Positions 34,765 through 45,948 of a stretch of 64,000 nucleotides of DNA are shown piece by piece. The DNA is from Chaunax sp. Z400. Taxonomy: Eukaryota > Chordata > Actinopteri > Lophiiformes > Chaunacidae. The position numbers were made by a program, and so were the translations under genes. The notes beneath the pieces were generated by a model. It was not told the origin of the DNA, did no database searches, and was given only the letters and a program-made list of their open reading frames with translations. Within the stretch, counting starts at the first letter, position 1, and each line of letters opens with the position of its first letter. The DNA lies in NCBI GenBank assembly GCA_037577475.1, contig CM075204.1, positions 5,170,355 to 5,234,354 on the forward strand, read 5' to 3'.

Positions 34765-36034
34765 CAGCCTTGTTGTATGAACTACGATAATGGTGCCAAC
34801 ATGAAAGGGAGGAACAGAGGAGTTCAAGCCAGGCTTCTTGAGAAGAATCCTCGTGCACTTTATGTTCCATGTGGGGCACATTCACTAAACCTGGTGGTGG
34901 CTGATGCAGCAAAAGCTTCAACAGATGCCATCAGCTACTTTGGCAATGTACAGAAACTGTACAGCCTTTTTTCAGCAGCCCCACAAAGATGGACAATCCT
35001 AAAGGAACACGTGACTGTTGCACTGAAGACTTGGAGTGACACACGGTGGGAGAGCCGTATTAACAGCATAGAGGCTGTGCGGTACCAGGCCTCTAACATA
35101 AGGGAAGCCTTGTTGGAGGTCAGGGAAAAAGTGACAGATCCTCTGACCGAGGTTGAAGCCCAAATTTTGGCAGAGGAGGTTGGGTCATACCGATTTCTCA
35201 TTTGCACAGTAGTATAGTATGACATTCTAAACCATGTGAACCATGTTAGCAAGCTCCTGCAGTCTGCCACAATGCAGCTTGATGTGGCAGTTGACCTCCT
35301 CACTAAGGCAAAAACATCTCTGACTATTTACAGAGAAACTGGCTTTGCTTCAGCTCAGGCCTCTGCTAAAGACATGTGTGAGGAAATGAATGTGGAGGCT
35401 GTGCTGAAAGAGAAGAGACTAAGAAGCACAAAAAAGCACTTTGCCTATGAAGCCCCAGAAGAGCCAATCGCAGATGCCATGAAGAGGCTGGAAATAACAT
35501 TCTTTAATGTGGTTGTTGACACAGCCATTGAATCCTTAAAGGATAGGTTTGAAACACTGGGTGAAGTGAGAGCCAGATTTGGAGTGCTGCTCAATTTAAA
35601 AAAACTGGATGATGTGGAATTGTGCAACCAGTGTGACAACCTCTGCAGGACATTAAGCACTGGAGATGAAAGTGACACTGATGGAAAGGAGCTGGCTGTG
35701 GAGATAAAAAAAAAAACTTGCCAAGCTTGCCTTCTGATGACATGACTGCTCTAGAGCTTCTCACTTTCATCCACAAAAACATTTGGAGGAACTGTATCCC
35801 AATCTGTGGATTGCCCTGAGAATCGCCTGCACTCTGCCTGTGACTGTGGCCTCAGCAGAGAGGAGCTTCTCAAAGCTGAAGCTCATCAAGACCTACCTTA
35901 GGTCATCCATGGGACAGGATCGCCTCACTGGTCTTGCCATAATCAGCATCAACCATGAGATGGGCAAGCAGCTGTCATACGAGGACATCATTGATGACTT
36001 TGCTAGTAAAAAAGCCAGGAAGCAGACATTTTGA
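34765..36034 (+). pseudogene. hAT transposase (ZMYM/TTF-type), 5'-truncated and broken
   Basis: The plus strand encodes YDNGANMKGRNRGVQARLL, CGAHSLNLVVADAA, WSDTRWESR and, near the end, LPVTVASAERSFSKLKLIKT and DRLTGLAIISINHE, which is the hATC dimerisation region. These are typical of hAT elements of the fish 'zinc finger MYM-type-like' family. The N-terminal BED/TTF-type zinc finger and first catalytic Asp are missing. An in-frame TAG at about 35214 breaks the middle; frameshifts near the A run at 35706-35717 and at about 35780 break it again. It stops at 36032-36034. It cannot make an active transposase. Confidence 0.85.
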
Positions 36035-36493
36035 GGATAATACACTGTGACTGTGATGTTAAATATATAAGTGTGATGTTGATAAGTGTGAGACTGTGAT
36101 GTTAAATATATAAGTATTATTTTTAGTGTTGGTTTATTTTCATTGTTGCACTTTAAAATAGATGCTGGTTTATTGTATTTTTATTCCAGGCTTTCAAAAT
36201 TTAAAGTAAAATTTTTTTATTAAAACACTCAATATCTGTTTTATTTATTGACGTATAGAGGATTGTTGTTTTCCTTGTATTATTGTTTTTTTATCAGTTT
36301 AACTTGCCTGAGTGGCTCAACTTAAGATGGTTAATTTTAATATGAGAGGTTATCATGACTGTAGCCTGTTTTGCTCGTGAAGTGTAATAGATTGTGGCAT
36401 CTTCAGGGATCATCTAAAGGGTTAGGAATCTCTCCATCGTAGTTTGACAAACTAGGGGCCCCCAAACAGCATCTTGCACAGGGCCCCCACAAA

Positions 36494-36509
36494 GCTAGAA
36501 ACGGCCCTG
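36494..36509 (+). mobile_element. hAT right terminal inverted repeat
   Basis: GCTAGAAACGGCCCTG, whose reverse complement begins CAGGGCCGTTTCTAGC, fits a hAT terminal repeat and lies about 460 bases after the transposase stop. The matching left repeat was not found, in line with loss of the 5' end. Confidence 0.6.
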
Positions 36510-37300
36510 GTTGCAAGTGCAGAGGAGGAGCTACCGTTACATCTTGGAGTCAACACAGACAAAAGAGCTTGATAATAAGTTTGATCATTAATTGGCACAG
36601 TCTTTTAATTATTTTTTGAAAGTTCATTAATTAAGTTAATTTAAAGTTTTAAAAAAAGAAGTCAGAAATTGCGGACTTCCAGAAACGTTTGGAAACCAGT
36701 TTTTTCCAGAGGAGAAGACGTGCTACACATCAAGTCCTGCTTCATCTCCATCGACTGGATTGTTCATCTACAAATTAGACGGTAATTAAAAACAATCTTA
36801 TTTTTCTTGTCAATAGGCTGTCTTACCATATAAAAAGGCTTTAAATCAAACTGATGTTCAGCAAGCTAAGTTAGCTGGTGAGTTTGTGATTTTAAAATGT
36901 CACTTATCAGTGGGGCTGAGATGTGAGTACAGCTCGCTAAAACACTTATTTTCGTGCATTATAGGGTCACCATGTTTTAAATGCTAACCATTTTGGTTAA
37001 TCTGTGAAGCATCTTGCATCAACCATCTTTTGCCAATTGTTAGTAGTTGCAAAAATGCTTTACAAACTTGCCAGTTTGAATAGTGATGGGATCATTTTGG
37101 TGTTTTATCTTTGGGAGGAGAGCAAGCTGATAATGTTAATGTTAACATATCTGTTTACATTGGTTTCATAGCAAACCAAGGTTAACACTACAACTGGTTG
37201 AAGATCATAAATTTCAGCGCCAACATTGATGGAGGTGGCAACTTACTGAAAAGCAACCACTAATTATACTGGGCTTGTTGTTGACACACTATTTCTTCTT
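36510..37300. other. Spacer before the zinc-finger/transposase-like ORF
   Basis: AT-rich sequence. A donor-like segment (ATTAGACGGTAATT near 36775) may mark a 5' UTR exon of the following element, but this is not supported further. Confidence 0.3.
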
Positions 37301-37315
37301 GCATTGGAAGCAGAC

Positions 37316-39905
37316 ATGTTCCCCTGTCAGGTCTGTGGTCATAACTGTGCCAGGATACTGGCTTGTGTAAGACACATGAGAATTCATAAAAATACACCTA
37401 ATTTAACTTTTAAGTGTGTTTTGCCAGATTGCAGACGGACTTTTCAAAACTTTTACACTTTTAAGTGTCACACTTACAGACATGAAGACAAATGTGTGGT
37501 TAGGCCTAGGTTGTGTGGTTGAACTAACATGTCATATTGACTTCTGCAGTGCAGTGTGTGAGAACTTGACGGCCTTTTACGCTCATTTGAAAATACACAT
37601 CAGAGAAGGGAAAACAGTTGCTTGTCCTTATCGACACTGTGACAAGAGCTTTACAGTTTTATCCACATTTACGTCACACGTTAGCAGGAAACTTAAATAT
37701 CGTGCTGAGGAAAATCTGGTTGATTCAATTGTGAATCCTGGTATCTTCCATGTTAGTGAACAAGAGCAGTCTGGTGTGCAGATTGATCCTTCCAGTGATG
37801 CAGGTGATGAGCTATCAGAGGTTTATGCAGAATATGCTGATGAATCCCAGTTCTTGACAAATGTAGCCCTGTTTTATTTGAAACTGCAAGCAAAGCTGTT
37901 GCTTCCCTCCTCCGTCATTCAGACAATTCTTGAAGATTTTCAGGAAATACATGACATGAGCCAGTCACATTTGCTTTTCAAACTGAAAGAGAAGTTGGTT
38001 ACACTTGATATTTCAGAAGCTGACACAAGCAATGTGATCAGTGTCTTCAGGATCTCTTTAGGGCCTGCAACACTCAGTCACTGAAAACTGACCGGAAAAG
38101 AAAAACTGTTTTCAAGAACAGCTTCAACTATGTTGAGCCAGTTCAGATCTGTCGAGGTCAGAGTGAGGAAGGCAAAGAGTGTTTTGCTCAGTATGTTCCC
38201 ATTAAACAAACGATTGAATCTCTCTTTCGTTGTGTGTCTGTGTGGGAACAATAGAAGCAGTTACACTCCAGTATCGGTTCTAACGATATTCTTCGGGATG
38301 TGTGGGACGGCAGAAATATTGCAGAGAATGTGTTCTTTCATACAGAGAGCTCATCATTGAGCTTAATCCTGTATCAGGATGCATTTGAAGTGGTAAACCC
38401 ACTAGGATCTGGAAAGAAAAAATACAAGATACTTGCAATGTTTTTCACTCTTGCAGATTTAATGCCACACAATAGATCAAGCACAGATCACATGCAACTT
38501 GTTCTTCTCTGCAGAGAACAGGACTGAAAGTATTTTGGTCAAGACTTGGTTATGGGCTCCCTGGTCAATGACCTTAAAGATCTTGAGCTCAATGGCATTA
38601 CCATGTCTGATGGAAAGGTCTACAAGGGAGCTTTGTGTGCCATTGCAGGGGATAACCTAGGCTCACATAACATACGAGGCTTCATTGAGAATTTCAGCAG
38701 GAGTTCACACTTCTGCAGATATTGTGAGATCATAATGCAGATCCCCTTATCCAGGGCAGTAAATTCACAATGTAGTCGTACAGTGATCATGTTCAGAGTT
38801 GTGAAGGACAGCCTTCATCGAGTGGAGGTGTTAAATTTGACTCTCTGTTTAATACGCTCACATACTTCCATGTATGCCAGCCAGGGTTACCTCCGTGTCT
38901 TGGCCATGATCTTTTTGAAGGTATTGTATCCTCTGATCTGGCATTGTACATTAACCATCTTGTTAAGGTAGATAACATTTCAGCTATCTTGAGTTGTCAG
39001 TTCAAGTATCTTGGTGAAGACGCTAATGACAAACTCTGCGACGTAAAACCAGAGGGTGGAAAACTTTGGGGGCATGCTGTGCAAAATTGGTGTTTGCTCA
39101 GAGTGTTGCCCGTCTTGATTGGAGACAGAATAAAAAATCCCAGTGACAACTAAATATGGCAGTTGGTCTTGCAACTTGTGAAGTTGTGGAGCTCATTTGT
39201 GCTCCAGCCATTTCAACTGGCCAGATAGCCAACCTAAGAGTTGTGATCGATGAATATTTGCAATGCCGAAAGGAAGCTTTTCCTGACCACACACTGAAAC
39301 CCAAACATCATTATGTCAGTCATTATCCAGAGCTCATTGTCCAGTTTGGGCCACTTATTCATCTATGGACATTAAGATTTGAGAGCAAACACACATATTT
39401 TAAACAGTGTTTGAGGACATTGCGTAACTTTAAGAACCCATGTTCTACTCTTGCAGAAAGACATCAGCTTCTACAGGCCTTTCTGAGCACTGACAAGTTC
39501 TTCCCTCCAGCTGTTTCAGTGGAGAAGGGGACAGTTTTTCTCAGGTGACTACAATGATGACATCAGAGAAGCAGCTGCACGTCATGATTTTGAGGCTGTA
39601 AACACTTTGATAGCCCACGAAGTGACTGTGAAGGGTACAAAGTACAAAAAGAACATGTTCATTGTAATTGATGATGATGATGAGGGGCTTGTAATTGGAA
39701 AAATCAAAGTGGTTCTCGTTCATAAGGATTCAGCTGTATATTTTATTGCTGAAAAATATCATGCCATGCGTCTTCCTGACATAGGTGTCTATAGCCTTAC
39801 ACTGATGCAGAGAAACTACTGTTGTGTACAGTTACTACCCCTTGCCTGAGCACACTGTCCATGGCACACCAATGATAATTCTTCCCCATTCTTTCCCTGT
39901 ATTCC
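37316..39905 (+). pseudogene. C2H2 zinc-finger plus transposase-like protein, multiple frameshifts
   Basis: Start ATG at 37316. Four zinc fingers: CQVCGHNC..HMRIH, CVLPDCRRTF..HTYRH, CHIDFC..HLKIH, and CPYRHCDKSF..HVSRK in which the last His is lost. Next come FYLKLQAKLLLPSSVIQTIL, ESSSLSLILYQDAFEVVNPL, GDNLGSHNIRGFIENFSR with FCRYCE, HVCQPGLPPCLGHDLFEG, GHAVQNWCLLRVLP, PKHHYVSHYPELIVQFGPL and LRFESKHTYFKQ. The last three blocks recall DDE-transposase C-terminal halves; the whole is a multicopy fish family often left 'uncharacterised'. The end shows YYPLPEH and MIILPHSFP. At least six frameshifts and two stops are seen (for example at about 37500, 38080, 38255, 38525, 38740 and 39150). Adjacent to the SAM-domain ORF on the same strand. 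Confidence 0.6.
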
Positions 39906-39911
39906 AGAATA

Positions 39912-41708
39912 ATGGCTGACTTGAGTGAAGAAATCAAGGAGATCATCTGCAAGACCTTGCCAAATCTCTCTGAAGACATCCAGTGGAAAAATAATTTCTA
40001 AACTTCAGAGCTCTGGCTTGGAGTCAAAAGTAGATTTAAAATATGTAGAGCAGGAAGACATTGTTGACCGAAGACTACTGGATGCATTTAAATTAGGTAT
40101 GGTTAATAATATGGTTATATGGTTGATTGAGTGTTCAGTAGTGCCTGGTGTCAGGCCTATACCTTACTAAAAGTGGGTAAAGGTATAGAGAATTGGTAAA
40201 TAATTTACCCAGAAACATTCTGATGCCAAGAACTACATGTAACATAACAGAAACCATACCGAGTCTATTTTGTGAATTTTTCAAAAGAAAAAGAAAGGCC
40301 ATAAAAGTTCTAAATCAACATTTGGCCAAATGTCTGCACTGACACTAATATAGCTTATTACAAATGTACCTTAAATCTGTCTCTTTATTTTGTTTCTTGT
40401 CTTTTTTTTAGAGACCGAGATAGTTACGTTGGATCTGCAAGTTCTTCCAACTCCTTCACCAGTGAGGAGTGCTTTGATAGTCTCTGAGTCTCCATCACCA
40501 TCATTAAGCACTCTGTCTCATTGTAGCCCATCACAGCTGTCTGCCAATGCATGCCAGGCAGGAAACGGTGATCCAAGCAACAGTCCTTCCACATCCCAAT
40601 TACTGAAAACATGGCCAGAAACATTCCAGGTCTCCTGGGAAAAAATGCCACAGGAAATACGTTCTGCAATTGTAGACGGCAAGAGACCTAAACCAGTGGA
40701 GTGACGCCAGATGGTACGAGTACTCGTAGATGAAATGAGGGGGTATGAGGCTAACCCCACTCGCTCACAGTGCCTCACGGTGATTCAAAATATCATCAGG
40801 CAGCACCCAAAGAGTTTCGCTGACATGACAGAAGATGGGTTTCTTTTGGGTGGAGGATATACATCACTTTTGATTCAAGTGAAAAGCCGCATTGAGAATG
40901 TAAACCGTGACTCAAGCTATGCACGCCACCGAACCTCTAGATCCAGCTCTACCTACAAGAGGGGGCCAATCGACAGTTATGAATGTACAAGATTTCAGCC
41001 AGAACTACCTCCAGAAGAAACTGATGAGAGTGTGGAGCAGAACCACCAAAGACTGGTGGAGATTTACAGACAGGAGGGAGCACCTGGAGCTGAAAGAGCA
41101 GAGGTCAAAAATCTAATGGAGCTCACATTCTGTCTACAACGCCGTCATATAAATGCACTTCCACCACCTGACATTGAAGATATGAGAAGCAAATGGCCTT
41201 TTCTTTTCACTCAAAGGTGCAAATATGCTCATTTTGAGTTGCTCACAGACATCAATGTGCTTCGTAGCTTGGAACTCAGTATGGAGGAATGTGGGAGAGC
41301 CATTACAGAATACTTCAGGGGAAAACCTACCAACAAAGACGTCAAGGATGTGCTCTCTAAGAATGAAGATAATGAGATGGCACTTGGTGTTGTTCAGCTG
41401 CTTATTGGAACACTTTGGAGAGACCCTAACTAGGCTGGTCCTTCTAACAGATGTAAGTTTGTATTCTCTTTCTTTCCCTGTGTTTTAAGTGTTGAATGCC
41501 ATATTTATAGATTCACATCCCACTCCTTTTACCTCTAGGTTACTCTCACCCAGTGTCTTCTAATTGCTGACCTTTTGGTTTGTTTTACTCATTAAAAAGA
41601 ATCACACTATGGCATTCATAATATGAATGTCTGTTCCCTACAGGTGTCTGCCACCCCAGCTGATGTTGAGACAACCCTCACTCTACCTGCAAGTCCTGAT
41701 ACTGCTGG
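39912..41708 (+). pseudogene. SAM-domain (SAMD3-like) ORF, three exons, broken
   Basis: Exon 1, 39912-40096, starts MADLSEEIKEIICKTLPNLS and continues, after a one-base frameshift at about 39985, as KIISKLQSSGLESKVDLKYV then EQEDI, a sterile-alpha-motif-like helix set. Exon 2, 40412-41452 (acceptor tttttttag, phase fits), reads TFQVSWEKMPQEIRSAIVDG, has an in-frame TGA at about 40702, then VRVLVDEMRGYEANPTRSQC, FADMTEDGFLLGGGYTSLL, ELTFCLQRRHINALPPPD and LLTDINVLRSLELSMEEC, with a second frameshift near 41425. Exon 3, 41644-41708, reads VSATPADVETTLTLPASPD. This architecture matches multicopy fish proteins annotated as 'SAM domain-containing 3-like'. Splice sites are intact while the coding frame is not, so the copy is dead or dying. 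Confidence 0.65.
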
Positions 41709-41946
41709 GTATGTATTGGATTTATAGACATATTATATATCATGGCCACTGTTGTTTGAGTTTACAGATGTTTACACAAGGTGAGATGCATACTGATGTT
41801 GGTATTACTTGAAGTTTCAGATGGAACAGGGCAAGTCACTATTGGACACTGGATGATCTCGCTTGAGGGACTGATGAGGCATTGTTATTTACATTCCCTT
41901 TCTGGAGTTATTTTGACTAATTATTTTGTTTGTTGCTGTTTTATAG

Positions 41947-42213
41947 TGGCAATACTTGAATCAATGTAAAGAGAGGAAGAATGATCAGCAACGTTTTCCT
42001 GACGACGCTGTTATCGCTGCTGTGAAAAAGTTTGTCACCTCCACTGGTGCAGATTTCAACGACCGCGGCATGCAGGCTTTTGTTTATTGCTGGCAAAAGT
42101 GCATAGCTAATGGTGGTCACTATGTGGAAAAATGGCGTTTTGTAGCTAAGAACTTGCCCTATCCAGTGGTGTTATTGTGTTCCATGTATCAGATGCAGTT
42201 TCAGTGCAAATAA
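41947..42213 (+). mobile_element. mariner/Tc1-type transposase C-terminal remnant
   Basis: Open frame reading QYLNQCKERKNDQQRFPDDA, FVTSTGADFNDRGMQAFVYC and WQKCIANGGHYVEK. The W.KC....G.YVEK ending is the C-terminus of mariner-like and Tc1-like transposases in fish. No DDE part is nearby. It directly follows the SAM-domain ORF and an acceptor-like ttttatag, so it might serve as a captured last exon. Confidence 0.55.
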
Positions 42214-42499
42214 ATAGGAGGTATTAGTAGGTGACCCTAATAGTACAGTTTGTTTTCCAAATGTTGCAAATGATTCATATTTTCAAACTGTTCTTACTGA
42301 TTTATAGAATCCATTGCAGTCAATTTATATATTGCAGATATGCAGAGATTTTATTTTGTTAACTCAAAATATTTTTGGGTTGTTTCTCTGGGTTGTCCAG
42401 AGAAACAAGTTTTTGTTGTTGTTATTTTTTTTACAGTAGTGGTATTTATGTTGACACTGCCATTGTAAATAAAAGTGTTTGTTTTATATCCTTTCTAAT

Positions 42500-42860
42500 G
42501 TTTATTACTTATTTTGCAAAATTTCCATAATACATTTTTAAAAAGATATCTGCAGCCCACAGAACAATAAAGTTCTAACGTGAATTGCATTGAAGATGCA
42601 TGGATAAGATAACCAGAATATTACTGTAAAATCAAATAATCACATAAATATACTGTAATTCATTTTTACTGTAATACACTGTGAAATCATTCGACATACT
42701 GTAGATTTACAGTATATTGCTGTCGTCTCTGCTGCCTGTATTTTACCGTAAATTTAAAAAAATACAGAAATATACCGTATCTAATTTTTACAGTAACATG
42801 CTGTGAGGTCATTTCACGGTAAGAATTGTAAAATTATTTGCAGTGTTGCATTAACATGAA
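42500..42860. mobile_element. Possible MITE rich in TACAGTA motifs
   Basis: Repeated TACTGTAA, TTACAGTA, TTTACCGTAAA and ACAGTAACATGCTGTGA strings on both strands between 42620 and 42850 resemble small non-autonomous DNA transposons common in fish. Ends are not resolved. Confidence 0.4.
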
Positions 42861-43164
42861 GTTTTTATTGCTATATGAAGCTCAGGGGTTAGACGTAACT
42901 GTAATTTCATGTACTGTACTTGTACTTTATGTGAGTATTTCCATTTCTTACTGTTTTATACAGTAGTGGAGTAATTGATTGGAATCTACAGCCACTCTTT
43001 TAATGCTAATTTTCTGTCAGACTGAATGAGGTAGTAAAAAACAACAATGAGGATTACCGGGTGCTCACGGTTATGAAAGTGTAAACTCCAGGTGAAGCCA
43101 GGTGCTCTAGAAGTTATAATGGTAACCTGTAGAAAAAGGAAAGCCTCTATGCTTACTTCAGGCA

Positions 43165-43840
43165 CACCAGCATCGAGACAAGGATTTAGTTCAAATGCCT
43201 TTATTGATTAGGGCAGGAAAAGTCTCACAGTGTCTCAAAATGAGGAAAACGCCGACCGGTTTCAACCCTCAACAGGTCTTCTTCAGGGCGTGACTGGAAA
43301 GAGGTGTAAACCTGAGTGGAAGGCAGAGGTTCCTTATATAGACATATGATAGTCAAGAACGCTCAGTCAGCATGTCACACAATAGATATACAACAATACA
43401 TGATGTGATATTGAGATCAATTATAAACACAGCTATAAATATGAAACATTTACAAATCTCCCATCACTTATATCACTTCCTGGTTACACTTATAACAATA
43501 ATAAAAGCCTCAATGACATCAGCAACAATGACAAGAATTCTTCAGTTTACAAAAATGCTGTGAAATCTGTGTGTTCATGAAGGCCTGGATACACCAGAGC
43601 ATTGAATTTAAAATCCAATAAGTCTCTCTGGAGTCATTTATTCAGACCATCACCCCTCTGACTGACTGCTCCACAAACTCAATGCCCTCCACTTTCATAA
43701 GATGATCTACATGATTGTTTTTAATGCCATGTTTGTGTCTCCACTCTGTCTTTTAACCTCCTCTTGGTGCGTCCAATACAAAAACATTCACATGGTCCAG
43801 TGAGGCGGAATGCCATTTCCTAACAATCTGACACTTTAAG
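43165..43840 (-). mobile_element. Penelope-like element, GIY-YIG endonuclease end
   Basis: On the minus strand, 43810-43740 reads GPCECFCIGRTKRRLKDRV, the (Y)IGRTKRRLKDR block of the GIY-YIG endonuclease at the C-terminus of Penelope-like retroelements. Further on, FVEQSV and RDLLDFKFNALVYPGLHEHT complete the domain, with stops between. The following 3' region includes GAAGAAGACCTGTTGAGGGT and GAAACCGGTCGGCG (minus sense), typical of these elements in fish. The first Tyr of YIG is Cys here. Only the 3' end is preserved. Confidence 0.65.
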
Positions 43841-45700
43841 GGAGAATAAAAATGGAGGCTGCCTCATCAATGCAGCTCAGCTCAAGGCCCCACTTTTCCT
43901 TGGAACTTTTATTGAATTTTAGATCGGACTTTTATAGCACATTTTACAGGCCTGTTTTAGCGTTTAGTTTAGCATTATTAGGTAGCTTCGATATTATTGT
44001 TAGTGTATTTGGGTGGTACCATCCCTGTTTTATATTTGTTTGTGTAATAAATTGAACTTTCATTTGAGCTCCTCTCCTGCTGGTTTTTAACTCTGCTCAC
44101 CCCTGATTTTTAGATAACCTGCGAGCCTGTTTAGAGTCCTAGGCTCTAGTAATTCCTAGGTGGCGTTGTCGGTATTGGCAATATAATTAATTAGCCTAAA
44201 TCTAAATTATAGCCCCATTTTAGTCGTAAGGTCGGGCCACACGTCTGAACCACAAAGGTGACTGAAGGATCTAGAAGACTGGATGTCAGAGCCGGGGTTT
44301 CATGCTGCACTGGTTGGTTGGTGATGAGCTCCAGGTGAGTGGAGCCACAGCTGCAGGTTGTCAGGCTGAGAGGGCAACCAGCCGGACAACCCAGTGTACA
44401 CAAACACAGACCGACAAAAACACGAGGAGGGAGAGGCAGAACAGATATCCTAACACAAATAAAGTCCAACTTAACAGAAACTCTATCTGCTCACTAAATG
44501 AATGAATAGATCAGAGGAAGATAGAAACAATGGCTCCAGAATGAAATATAGAGCTGAAGACTTATTATTGAAAACTACAGTATGAACTGATGTGTAAGAG
44601 GTTGAGAAGAAATGAGACAAATTCCAAAGGAAACCACTTCAATGTAGACATTTAGTGATAAAGTCAGGTATTGATCAGCAGGAAGAGCCTTTGACAGCCA
44701 GAGTTCAAGCCTCAATGTCACAAACAACAGAGTCAAATAAAAGATGGGACACATGTTGCCTTGTTTGTGTCATAATCATGAATTATATTGTCTCAGCTGA
44801 AGAAGAGAAGTAAACATGTGAGTTTTATTCATTAAACATAAATTCTACAACCTTTTATAAAGTGCTTCACAAACAGGAACATAAACGGAGTCACAGCAAG
44901 AGCGAAAAGAAGAGCATCAGGTGTTCAAACATCAACAGTGGTGTTACGTTTCTGTTGGTCCAGCAGTTTTCAGCGTCCACAGCTCCAGATCAGCTCAGAG
45001 ACATTTCTCCTGAAGGACAGAGCTGATCTGATCTGATGTTGGTGTTGAAGAAGCTCTCTGACTCTCTGTCTGCTTTGTCTCATTTATTGCTTCTTGGTTT
45101 CATGTCAGAGTCAAACACTGAGGTAGAATATTGTTAATGGAAACTATCTGCTGTTTTTTATATTGTCTCTCCTGATAGTCGGCCTCATTTGTGCCAAGAC
45201 CAGTGAGTGGGCCTGAAGTGAACCGTGCTGACAGATCAATAAAATCCCTTAGTGGATATGGCCTTCACAGAGGATCTCAGATGTTCCCCTCCATCATCAG
45301 ATGGTATGATTGCTCACAGATGTGTTTAAAGTAACACATGCTAACAGTCCACACTGAGAAACTGTACTGCTGCACATCAGCTGCAGGGTTGAAGCATCGT
45401 GGAGCTCCTCACCACATTTACTCACTATGACATGAATGAAAGCACACTTTCATTTGTTGTTTGTCGCTGATGTTCTGATCACAACTAAAGAACAATAGAA
45501 GACACGACTTCATCCACACAAACTCCTGACAGTGACCTCTGACCTCCCAGAAAATGAAGACATTTCTGACATCACATCACATTAGGCCACAAAACATGAT
45601 AGAAGATGTGAGCAGCAGAAGATTTAATCCTCCTTTCATATGAGGACAAAGTTGAGACACTAAAACAAAGGCCCACAATGTCTCCTATCCTGTGACGCAG
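43841..45700. other. Spacer upstream of the MHC class I gene
   Basis: No gene recognised. 44497-44660 resembles 7430-7570 upstream of the PIM-like gene. Confidence 0.4.
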
Positions 45701-45720
45701 CTTCAAATGAGCTGATTTTA

Positions 45721-45802
45721 CTTTCACTTTTCCTTCATCGCCTCAGCGTCACTTCTACCGAGTTACAAGTGACGTTGATGCTCAGGCTAAATTCCCATTG
45801 GC
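45721..45802 (+). promoter_or_regulatory. MHC class I proximal promoter: ISRE and X2/Y-like boxes
   Basis: TTTCACTTTTC at 45722-45732 is an interferon-stimulated response element on the minus strand (GAAAAGTGAAA). TGACGTT at 45770-45776 fits the X2/CRE half site and ATTGGC at 45797-45802 is an inverted CCAAT Y box, spaced about 20 bases from X2 as in SXY modules used by RFX, CREB and NF-Y with NLRC5. The ATG lies 147 bases downstream of the Y box. The motifs are seen; regulation by interferon and NLRC5 is inferred from known class I promoters. Confidence 0.65.
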
Positions 45803-45948
45803 TCAGAAGGACGCGGAAGTCCGCTGCTCTCCGTGTTTTCTCCTCACTTCAGCCTTGATGGTCGGACTGGAAGCTTTATTTCTGAGTGTCCTGATAAAGA
45901 AACATGTCAGCTGTTCGTTTATCAAAGCTGCAGATGTGACAGTTCACA

